From: Roseiflexaceae bacterium
Lineage (GTDB): Bacteria > Chloroflexota > Chloroflexia > Chloroflexales > Roseiflexaceae
NCBI GenBank assembly: GCA_014381165.1
Contig: JACMIM010000127.1
Coordinates: 1 to 7,202 of the forward strand
DNA length: 7,202 bases
Reading direction: 5' to 3'
Below are positions 1 through 5,362 of the stretch, piece after piece. A program made the translations under genes and the position numbers. Every line of letters starts with the position of its first letter. The first letter of the stretch is position 1. A model generated the notes under the pieces. That model was not told the origin of the DNA. It was given only the letters and a program-made list of their open reading frames with translations, and made no database searches.

Positions 1-50
1 CGGTGCCGATCTAGCGGGCACATGCTTCGCTGCTACAGGGTTGGGGCCGT

Positions 51-122
51 CATCTCGTCATCTCGTCATCTCGTCATCTCGTCATCTCGTCATCTTGTCA
101 TCTTGTCATCTCGTCATCTTGT
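51..122. repeat. Tandem repeat, 9 copies of an 8-base unit
   Basis: Nine head-to-tail octamers are visible: catctcgt five times (51-90), then catcttgt twice, catctcgt once and catcttgt once (91-122). Only one position varies, C or T at the sixth base. The last unit overlaps the stop codon of the minus-strand dioxygenase gene (TGA, 122-124), so the array starts exactly where that gene ends. Eight is not a multiple of three, and the peptides it yields on the plus strand have no supporting start or ribosome binding site, so I do not treat it as coding. Copy number of such arrays usually varies between strains by replication slippage. The first 50 bases of the window show nothing else I can identify. 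Confidence 0.95.
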
Positions 123-961
123 CACTCCCGTCCCTTGCCGATCACCTCGTATGCATTCACCTCGATCGCGGGCTGGCCGTTCTGCTCGATCCAGACGCCG
201 CAACGGGTGCCGTTCTCACTGGCGTCGACCGTGACCTCGCTGCCGTCTAGCCGCAGCACTGGGTGATACCAGTTCGCCACTTTGTCGGCCTCGGCGTGAA
301 TGTAGTGGCCGATCAGCGCGCGCCGAAAGCGGTCGGCGGTCGTGTTGGGGAAGCTGCCGTGGACGATCTGGCCGTTGAAGAACAGCACATCGCCTGGTTG
401 CATTGTCACCGGCACCACTGGTGTGCCTGCCGGGATGGGTACGGTGACATCAGTGAAACTCTGGCTGGTGTCGGCCTTGACGCTGCACAGCGTTGGCCAT
501 GTGTGGCTGCCGGGGACGACCTGCATACAGCCATTGGCCTCGTCGCAAGCGTCGAGCGAGAGCCATGCGGCCATGCAGGTACCGGGCTGAACACGCAGGT
601 AGTAATTGTCCTGGTGCAGGGCCTGGCCACGCGCGCCGGCGGGCTTGAAGTACAACATGGTCTGCACGGCCAGCGGCTCGACGCCGACTAGCCCGGTCAG
701 CCACGCGCCGATACGCTGATCGAGCAGGAATTCCAGCCCGATTGCATCCCAGCGATGCATCTGGATCATGCGCGGGTACCGGCGCAGCGGGTCGGTCGAG
801 GTCGAATCGATGCCCGCGTCGTCGCCAGGGTAGATCTGGCCGTTCTCGCGCAGTGTCGTGAAGTGCTCACGGAAGCGCGCTGTCTCTGCGGGTGTAAACA
901 ATCCGCTAGCCACCACATAGCCATTTTGGTCATAGAACGCCTGCTGCTGTGCTGCGATCAC
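122..961 (-). CDS. PhyH-family Fe(II)/2-oxoglutarate-dependent dioxygenase
   Basis: A 279-residue protein of the phytanoyl-CoA dioxygenase (PhyH) family, which couples oxidative decarboxylation of 2-oxoglutarate to hydroxylation of a small organic substrate; it is expected in the cytoplasm. The iron ligands are visible: H116-x-D118 in LHQDNYY, and the distal H201 in IVHGSFPN, followed by R213 in FRRAL, which in this family binds the 2-oxoglutarate carboxylate. The strand before the distal His (QPGDVLFFNG) and the segment CMQVVPGSH are also typical. Length is normal for bacterial members. I chose the GTG at 961, not the ATG at 991: AGGAAAGG lies 7 bases before the GTG, while the ATG has no ribosome binding site and the ten residues it would add are encoded by a repeat element. 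The gene follows the DUF1338 gene on the same strand after a 132-base gap, so co-transcription is possible. The substrate cannot be told from sequence; the family also includes ectoine, halogenase and natural-product enzymes. Confidence 0.9.
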   Translation of the reverse strand: MIAAQQQAFYDQNGYVVASGLFTPAETARFREHFTTLRENGQIYPGDDAGIDSTSTDPLRRYPRMIQMHRWDAIGLEFLLDQRIGAWLTGLVGVEPLAVQTMLYFKPAGARGQALHQDNYYLRVQPGTCMAAWLSLDACDEANGCMQVVPGSHTWPTLCSVKADTSQSFTDVTVPIPAGTPVVPVTMQPGDVLFFNGQIVHGSFPNTTADRFRRALIGHYIHAEADKVANWYHPVLRLDGSEVTVDASENGTRCGVWIEQNGQPAIEVNAYEVIGKGRE

Positions 962-968
962 GCTGGTT

Positions 969-976
969 CCTTTCCT
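969..976 (-). promoter_or_regulatory. Ribosome binding site of the PhyH gene
   Basis: On the minus strand AGGAAAGG precedes a GTG (959-961) by 7 bases. This purine run is the only good Shine-Dalgarno match near the start of the dioxygenase, and it sits inside the longer version of the reading frame, so it decides in favour of the shorter protein. Confidence 0.7.
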
Positions 977-986
977 AAGAATAGTG

Positions 987-1059
987 GCCATGAAGACGCG
1001 AAGGCTAAGAAAACTACTCCTCGAGCCTTTGTACTTTCGTACCTTCGTGTCTTCGTGGC
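987..1059. repeat. Inverted pair of period-8 repeat arrays
   Basis: An imperfect inverted repeat fills most of the spacer between the two oxygenase genes. The outer arms, 987-1004 and 1042-1059, match at 16 of 18 positions. Each arm is itself a degenerate tandem array of octamers: atgaagac, gcgaaggc, taagaaaa (990-1013) on the left, and gcctttgt, actttcgt, accttcgt, gtcttcgt (1025-1056) on the right. RNA from either strand could fold into a long hairpin. The arms resemble the ttcgtgtcttcgtgg type of intergenic repeat that I associate with several environmental phyla (from memory). It may be a mobile palindromic element, an mRNA-stabilising hairpin or simply a spacer. No T-run follows it, so it is not a classical terminator. 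Confidence 0.8.
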
Positions 1060-1093
1060 AAAAATGTTCGGCCCTTCGCGCGGGTTAGCGATC

Positions 1094-2014
1094 CTAGCTG
1101 CGTTTGGCGGTCTGGCTCGTGTAGGTGCTTTCGAAGATTTTGTCGGCATTGCCAGCTTCAAAGCCCTCGCGGCGCATCTCGCGCGTGATCTGGGCTTTGG
1201 GCAGGTGCGCGAACTGCGGCAGCGGGCGACGCTCGGCAAACTCGACATACGAGCCGGAGATGGTATGGGTCTCGTCCTCGGCGAAGCTGGCTTCGATCAT
1301 TTCGGCCACAGTCGAGCTTTGCAGTAGGCCGCCATCGGGGCTGACTTTGATCGTGCCACCGGCGTCGTTCAGCTTGAACCCATGGCGCTCGACAAAGGCA
1401 TTGAAGCTGGCGATCTGGTCGTAGCCCTCGGGCAGGTTGTGAATGCTGATGGTGAAGTGGTTCAGGTAGTAGCGGTTGTAGATCACCCAGGCCGCGTACT
1501 CACTTTCTTCGCTCAAACGCTGGAAATCAGCCCAGGTCGGCAGCCGCCACAGCGCGCGGTGCAGAAAATCGTCGACCTGCGCACCATCGTCTAGGTCGAG
1601 TGCGTCGACCGGGTCGCCCGCCACTTCGTCGGTATAGGAGCTGATGATGCGCTGAGCTTGCTGGCTCAAATCTTGAACGCGCAGCTCGCTGACAAAAATG
1701 CGCGGAAAGCGCGGCTCGGGCGGGGCGTACCAGAAGGCGTCCAGTTTCTTGGCGGCAAAATGCAGCGGCTCGCGGCGCGTGTAGCCGTAATGCACAAACA
1801 GCTTCTCGAACGAGCGAATGCCCAGCTGCGGCACGCCCATGGTTCGGAAGGCGATATGGTCGTTCTCGATCTGCGTGGGGCTGGCAATAATCTGGTCGGC
1901 AACCATGGCCTGCACGATCCCGCCAACATCGGGGACGCGCTGCTGATAGCGCCGCATCAGTCCGTCGAGCACGATCTGCAATGTTTCAAGCCGGGTGGTC
2001 GTATCGGTGGTCAC
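1094..2014 (-). CDS. DUF1338 family protein, 2-oxoadipate dioxygenase/decarboxylase-like
   Basis: A 306-residue DUF1338 protein. The characterised bacterial member HglS converts 2-oxoadipate to D-2-hydroxyglutarate with loss of CO2 in lysine catabolism, using a mononuclear Fe(II). The metal ligands of that enzyme can be matched: H53 in NDHIAFRT (with the substrate-binding Arg equivalent at R57), H186 in LNHFTISIH, and E259 in SYVEFAER. Other family segments include PRIFVSEL near 104-111, SEYAAWVIYN near 171-180, KVSPDGGLLQSST near 223-235 and ADKIFEST near 290-297. HglS and E. coli YdcJ are roughly 450 residues; this protein is a third shorter and its wording is closer to the short plant form (rice FLO7 type) as I remember it. 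The GTG at 2014 was chosen because AGGAGG lies 8 bases upstream; the 50 residues of the longer frame are low-quality and overlap the promoter region. Activity on 2-oxoadipate itself is inferred, not shown. Confidence 0.88.
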   Translation of the reverse strand: MTTDTTTRLETLQIVLDGLMRRYQQRVPDVGGIVQAMVADQIIASPTQIENDHIAFRTMGVPQLGIRSFEKLFVHYGYTRREPLHFAAKKLDAFWYAPPEPRFPRIFVSELRVQDLSQQAQRIISSYTDEVAGDPVDALDLDDGAQVDDFLHRALWRLPTWADFQRLSEESEYAAWVIYNRYYLNHFTISIHNLPEGYDQIASFNAFVERHGFKLNDAGGTIKVSPDGGLLQSSTVAEMIEASFAEDETHTISGSYVEFAERRPLPQFAHLPKAQITREMRREGFEAGNADKIFESTYTSQTAKRS

Positions 2015-2022
2015 GGGTGCAT

Positions 2023-2028
2023 CCTCCT
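2023..2028 (-). promoter_or_regulatory. Ribosome binding site of the DUF1338 gene
   Basis: A perfect AGGAGG on the minus strand stands 8 bases before the GTG at 2012-2014. It fixes the start and excludes the upstream ATG at 2164. An ATG directly touching the AGGAGG is out of frame and too close to be used. Confidence 0.85.
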
Positions 2029-2070
2029 GTGTGCGACAAAGCGGCGCACGCCGGTGTCCGCCGCAACGCC

Positions 2071-2100
2071 ACTGTAGCAGGGCAGGCGGGGAATTGTCAA
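2071..2100 (-). promoter_or_regulatory. Putative sigma70-type promoter for the DUF1338 gene
   Basis: On the minus strand a perfect TTGACA (2095-2100) is followed after 18 bases by TACAGT (2071-2076), which matches four of six bases of TATAAT. Transcription would start near 2064, giving a leader of about 50 bases to the GTG. It lies in the 140-base gap between divergent genes. No comparably good promoter was found for the plus-strand membrane protein gene in the same gap. Confidence 0.5.
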
Positions 2101-2154
2101 CCGCGTCGCGGCGGCGACCGAACTGCTGCCAATCGAGTAAGGAACATAAGCGCC

Positions 2155-3330
2155 ATGGTAGCAACGTTTCAAAGAGCGCTTACCCGTGCTTATTACCATT
2201 CAAATCATCCGCTTCTATTAATTTTGCTAACTCTTACTGCATATGCATCATTTATAGTTACTACATTATCGCTGCACAACAATGATATTTCATATTTTAT
2301 CCAAGCGGGTGATATGTTTACTGACTCCAATGTAGCGCCTGAAGGACTGACTGTTTTGGAGAATTCTTATGGTTACGATGGCCAGTTTTACTACCGACTT
2401 GCTCTCGATCCATTTACTACAAAAAAAACAGACTTTGGCATAGTTATTGATAACCCACCTTATCGAAATCAGCGAATCTTGTATCCCCTCTTTACTTGGA
2501 TACTATCCACGGGCAATAGTTATTATGTACCTATCGTGATGATTGGCGTAAATGTAGCTTTTTTGTGTCTTATTGCGTATGCTACAGGACAGTACATACA
2601 AGGCGTCGGAAGTCACGTTATCTTCGGACTTGCCGTGGTATTATACCCAGGGTTTCTTTTCAGTGTATCTCGTAATTTAACAGAAATAGTTGAAGTTAGT
2701 TTAATAATTCTAAGCCTTCAATTATTGACAAAACGGTATTACTTGTTCAGCGCTCTAGCTGCAACAGCAGCAATACTCGCTAAGGAGACAGCTTTATTAT
2801 GGATATTATCAGTTCTTATTGTAGGTATTTATAAACAAATTACATCAGGCACCTTTCGATGGAGCAACTACTTTTTCATACCCCTCGCAGTTTATATCGG
2901 TTGGCAGGCATTTCTGGGAATGATATGGGGAGAAATACCCTTATTGAGTGCTAGTGGCAACAACATTGGGTTGCCATTCTCTGGCATACTGAAATTAGTA
3001 ATAGAAGTAATCTCGCTCGACACATACTTGAAACAACTATGGTTCGTATACAGTTGCTTTCTACTAGCGATAGCTATAGCGACGACAGTACTGGTGATCA
3101 AAAATAAATACTTCAATCACGAGAGTTTGTCGTGGCTATTTTATTTGATGTTGTGTATTTCTCTAACAGAATCAGTATGGGTTGAAGACACTGCTTTTCT
3201 AAGAGCAACAACCGAGTTTGTAGTTCTTGCGGTGTTATTACTCATACGAATGAAATCGAAGGTCGCTGTACCGCTTACGATTGGCGTGACTCTGCTTTGG
3301 TTCTACTGGTATACAACGAGAGGATTCTGA
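2155..3330 (+). CDS. Multi-pass membrane protein, possible GT-C-type glycosyltransferase (cell-surface glycopolymer)
   Basis: A 391-residue integral membrane protein with about nine to eleven hydrophobic helices (for example near 19-39, 124-144, 152-170, 174-192, 213-226, 240-256, 296-315, 324-341, 353-386). The long loop after helix 1 holds GYDGQFYYRLALDPF (73-87) and DNPPYRNQRILYPL (99-112). This loop recalls proteins annotated as AZOBR_p60025-type cell-surface glycopolymer formation proteins (from memory), and an acidic loop after helix 1 is typical of GT-C glycosyltransferases using lipid-linked sugars. LAKETALLW (208-216) and the late FLRATTEF (348-355) fit the same group. The start is the ATG at 2155, with AAGGA about 11 bases upstream; the codons before it in this frame are not protein-like. 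The gene is strikingly AT-rich (20 of 60 bases G+C at 2221-2280) and uses TTA and ATA codons freely, against 45 of 60 at 4261-4320 in xylB, suggesting recent acquisition. The catalytic role is inferred; it may be a non-enzymatic membrane protein. Confidence 0.8.
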   Translation: MVATFQRALTRAYYHSNHPLLLILLTLTAYASFIVTTLSLHNNDISYFIQAGDMFTDSNVAPEGLTVLENSYGYDGQFYYRLALDPFTTKKTDFGIVIDNPPYRNQRILYPLFTWILSTGNSYYVPIVMIGVNVAFLCLIAYATGQYIQGVGSHVIFGLAVVLYPGFLFSVSRNLTEIVEVSLIILSLQLLTKRYYLFSALAATAAILAKETALLWILSVLIVGIYKQITSGTFRWSNYFFIPLAVYIGWQAFLGMIWGEIPLLSASGNNIGLPFSGILKLVIEVISLDTYLKQLWFVYSCFLLAIAIATTVLVIKNKYFNHESLSWLFYLMLCISLTESVWVEDTAFLRATTEFVVLAVLLLIRMKSKVAVPLTIGVTLLWFYWYTTRGF

Positions 3331-3350
3331 ACTTGGTGTCGTCAAGGGTA

Positions 3351-3409
3351 TGACCTGGCCGAGCGCCGCCGCCAGCCGGCGCGAAACCCGCGACGTGCGC
3401 TCCAGGTCA
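3351..3409. other. Interrupted hairpin between convergent genes
   Basis: The ends tgacctgg (3351-3358) and ccaggtca (3402-3409) are perfectly complementary, and agcgc (3362-3366) can pair with gcgct (3397-3401) inside them, leaving a GC-rich loop. It lies in the 105-base gap where the membrane protein gene and xylB end facing each other. It could act as a two-way transcription-ending or mRNA-protecting structure, but no T-run follows it on either strand, so I do not call it an intrinsic terminator. Confidence 0.4.
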
Positions 3410-3435
3410 CTTCACAGAGACCGATACATGCAACC

Positions 3436-5001
3436 CTACAGCTCCGCCAGCCGGTGCATGGTCGTGCGCAGCGCGGCGTAGGTGTCGCGATAGATCGTAT
3501 AGACCGCGTTGTAGCGGGCGCTATCGGCGGGGCTAGGTTGCGTGACGCCAGCCACCCGCACGCAGCGCTCGACCGCCTCGCCGACAGTCGCAAACACGCC
3601 CGCGCCGACGCCGGCCAGCAGGGCCGCACCATACGCTGGGCCTTCTTCGGCAGCAAGGGTGGCTACCTCCACGCCGTAGATATCGGCCTGCATTTGTCGC
3701 CAGAGCGAGCTGCGTGCGCCGCCGCCAGTCACACGAATCTGGCTAATTGGCACATTCAGGCTGCGCATAATCTCTAGGCCGTCGCGCAGCGCATAGACGA
3801 CGCCCTCCATCACCGCACGGCTCATATGCGCCAGTGTGTGCCGGGCCGTCAGCCCCACGAACGCGCCACGCGCCAGCGGGTCGAGGTGCGGCGTGCGCTC
3901 GCCGGTCAGGTAGGGCAGAAACAGCAGCCCTTCGGCTCCAGGTGGAACTGTTGCGGCCAGCGAAGTTAGGTCATCGTAGGTGGGGCTTGAGGCTTGGGGC
4001 TTGGGACTCGCAGCATCAACCCCTTCGCTTTCGCTCCAAGTCTCAAGCCTCAAGTTTCTAGTCCCAATGGCGTCGCGCCACCAGCGAAACGCGCCGCCTG
4101 CTGCCAGCGTAACGGCCATCAGGTGATACTGGCCGGGCACGGCGTGGCAGAACGTGTGCAGGCGGCCCAACGGGTCGAGCGCGATCGTGTTGGCATGCGC
4201 GAAGATCACGCCGCTGGTGCCAATACTGCTGCTGACCAGGCCGGCGCGCACAACCCCGGTGCCCACCGCCGCCGCCGCGTTGTCGCCGCCACCTGCTATC
4301 ACTGGCAGGCCAACCGGCAGGCCTAGCTCGGCGGCCAGTTCGGGCAGCAGGCCGCCAGTGATCTGCGGGCCTTCGAACACGCGCGGCAGCCAGGCACGCG
4401 GGATGTCGAGCCGCTGCAATAGTTCGTCGCTGTAATCGCGGCTGCGCAGGTCGAGCAGCAGCGTGCCGGCGGCGTCCGAGGCGTCGGTGGCGCTTGCTCC
4501 GGTCAGCAGCAGGCGAATGTAGTCTTTTGGCAGCAGCACCTGGACTATCCGCGCGTAGTGCTGCGGCTCGTGGTTGCGCAGCCAGAGGATTTTTGGCGCT
4601 TGAAAGCCGGTCAGGGCCGGGTTGCCAGCAAGCTCGATCAGCCGCGCCGCACCCACCGTCGACGTAATCTCGGCGCACTCGGCGGCGGTGCGCTGGTCGT
4701 TCCACAGCAACGCTGGGCGGATGACCTGGCCCGCCGCATCTAGGAATACCGCGCCATGCATCTGGCCAGTCAAGCCCAGGCCCGCCACCTGGCTGCCGTC
4801 GATGCCGGACTGCGCGAGCACCTGACGCAGCGCCGCCCGCGCCCCGGCCCACCAGTCGGCGGGGTGTTGTTCGCTCCAAAGCGGCTGGGGCGAAAGCAGC
4901 GGATACTCGACCAGCGCAGTCGCACGCACCGCGCCGTCCTGGTCGCATAGCAGCGCCTTCGCGCCAGAGGTGCCAATATCGAGGCCAAGTAGGTAGCGCA
5001 T
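3436..5001 (-). CDS. xylB: Xylulokinase (FGGY carbohydrate kinase)
   Basis: A complete 521-residue FGGY-family kinase that phosphorylates D-xylulose to xylulose 5-phosphate with ATP, the step linking xylose breakdown to the pentose phosphate pathway in the cytoplasm. The order of motifs follows E. coli XylB closely: phosphate-binding LDIGTSGAK (7-15, D8), substrate loop GQMHGAV (79-85), LLWNDQR (98-104), LLPKDY (156-161), GGGDNAA (237-243, D240 the expected catalytic base), SIGTSGV (259-265), FLPYLTGERTPH (361-372), and the ATP-site TGGGARS (425-431). This wording separates it from glycerol and gluconate kinases. The ATG at 5001 is used because the motif begins five residues later and AAGAGA lies about 9 bases upstream; an in-frame ATG at 5043 would add 14 unlikely residues from the repeat region. 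Residues 314-341 are an extra Ser/Pro-rich segment encoded by a palindromic repeat (separate entry). No xylose isomerase or transporter gene is in the window. Confidence 0.95.
   Translation of the reverse strand: MRYLLGLDIGTSGAKALLCDQDGAVRATALVEYPLLSPQPLWSEQHPADWWAGARAALRQVLAQSGIDGSQVAGLGLTGQMHGAVFLDAAGQVIRPALLWNDQRTAAECAEITSTVGAARLIELAGNPALTGFQAPKILWLRNHEPQHYARIVQVLLPKDYIRLLLTGASATDASDAAGTLLLDLRSRDYSDELLQRLDIPRAWLPRVFEGPQITGGLLPELAAELGLPVGLPVIAGGGDNAAAAVGTGVVRAGLVSSSIGTSGVIFAHANTIALDPLGRLHTFCHAVPGQYHLMAVTLAAGGAFRWWRDAIGTRNLRLETWSESEGVDAASPKPQASSPTYDDLTSLAATVPPGAEGLLFLPYLTGERTPHLDPLARGAFVGLTARHTLAHMSRAVMEGVVYALRDGLEIMRSLNVPISQIRVTGGGARSSLWRQMQADIYGVEVATLAAEEGPAYGAALLAGVGAGVFATVGEAVERCVRVAGVTQPSPADSARYNAVYTIYRDTYAALRTTMHRLAEL
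3981..4066. repeat. Palindromic heptamer-repeat element inserted in frame in xylB
   Basis: Four tandem heptamers of the form TGRGRCT (3981-4008: tggggct, tgaggct, tggggct, tgggact) face four heptamers of the inverse form (4039-4066: agtctca, agcctca, agtttct, agtccca) across a 30-base spacer. The core 3986-4005 pairs with 4035-4054 over 20 positions, 17 of them Watson-Crick. The element codes for about 28 residues (314-341 of the kinase) that keep the frame open and sit between the RWWRDAIG and YDDL segments, where the E. coli enzyme, as I recall it, is about 24 residues shorter. Flanking kinase motifs are intact, so the protein probably tolerates it as a surface loop. Confidence 0.85.
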
Positions 5002-5044
5002 AGATTTGGTTCTCTTAATCAGCGGAAAAACGCGGTCGCCCAAC

Positions 5045-5100
5045 GCCGGCGGGCTGAAGCCCTCGGCTACGGTTACGAAGCCCGCCTGCGCGGGCTAAAC
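5045..5100. repeat. REP-like GC-rich palindromic repeat
   Basis: Between xylB and its divergent neighbour lies a compact palindromic unit. agcccgc (5079-5085) and gcgggct (5090-5096) form a perfect 7-base stem with a 4-base loop; gggct/agccc (5051-5062) forms a second tight hairpin; and gcgggct at 5049-5055 could pair instead with 5079-5085. Read on the minus strand this is the agcccgc...gcgggcttcgta...gccg type of intergenic repeat that I associate with Chloroflexota and some other phyla (from memory). It would lie in the xylB leader if transcription starts upstream of it, so it could influence mRNA stability or translation. Confidence 0.65.
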
Positions 5101-5116
5101 TAGCGTCGTCCTGCGG

Positions 5117-5148
5117 CATATATTCGCACTGATGTTTGCGCTTGTCAA
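5117..5148 (-). promoter_or_regulatory. Weak candidate promoter for xylB
   Basis: On the minus strand a perfect TTGACA (5143-5148) is followed by TATATG (5117-5122), but the spacer is 20 bases, longer than the usual 16-18. Just upstream is a short palindrome, gtaag-cc-cttac (5156-5167), which could be an operator half-site pair for a sugar-responsive regulator or chance. The leader would be about 110 bases and include the REP-like repeat. Confidence 0.3.
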
Positions 5149-5230
5149 TCAGATCGTAAGCCCTTACAGAGAATTGGCCTGCGATAAAACATGTCACGCG
5201 ATCGTTCTTTATTACGGCCCCAAAATTGCA

Positions 5231-5259
5231 TTGACAATCGTAGCCATACTCGGTATAGT
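5231..5259 (+). promoter_or_regulatory. Sigma70-type promoter for the VanW lipoprotein gene
   Basis: A perfect TTGACA (5231-5236), a 17-base spacer and TATAGT (5254-5259, five of six bases of TATAAT) make a near-consensus promoter facing the lipoprotein gene. Transcription should start near 5266, leaving a leader of about 97 bases in which I see no clear riboswitch or attenuator. Confidence 0.75.
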
Positions 5260-5352
5260 GGCTGCTTGTATTTGTGAAGCTTTACACGCTCCTGGTGTTG
5301 CAGATTTGCCTAGCTGTTGGCGCGCTGGAGTGTGGTTGGATTCTTTTGTGCT

Positions 5353-5357
5353 GGAGG
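5353..5357 (+). promoter_or_regulatory. Ribosome binding site of the VanW gene
   Basis: GGAGG lies 5 bases before the GTG at 5363. The reading frame stays open far upstream without a stop, so this site together with the lipoprotein signal peptide that follows is what fixes the start. Confidence 0.75.
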
Positions 5358-5362
5358 TCTTC

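Noticed and set aside
51..122. CRISPR array
   Set aside because: The 8-base units are directly adjacent with no unique spacers; it is a plain tandem repeat.
1981..2154. N-terminal extension of the membrane protein upstream of the ATG at 2155
   Set aside because: The extra 58 codons are GC-rich, Arg/Cys-rich and not membrane-like, overlap the start and promoter of the divergent gene, and have no ribosome binding site.
2015..2164. N-terminal extension of the DUF1338 protein
   Set aside because: AGGAGG 8 bases before the GTG at 2014 fixes the start; the longer version would include its own promoter region.
3342..3409. Rho-independent terminator between the convergent genes
   Set aside because: A hairpin exists, but no T-run follows it on either strand, and the stem is interrupted and widely spaced.
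4058..4948. 296-residue minus-strand frame rich in Arg and Ala
   Set aside because: A shadow of xylB in another frame; its low-complexity composition is typical of GC-rich antisense or shifted reading.
5015..5197. 60-residue minus-strand reading frame upstream of xylB
   Set aside because: It consists largely of the REP-like repeat translated, has no ribosome binding site and overlaps the xylB leader.
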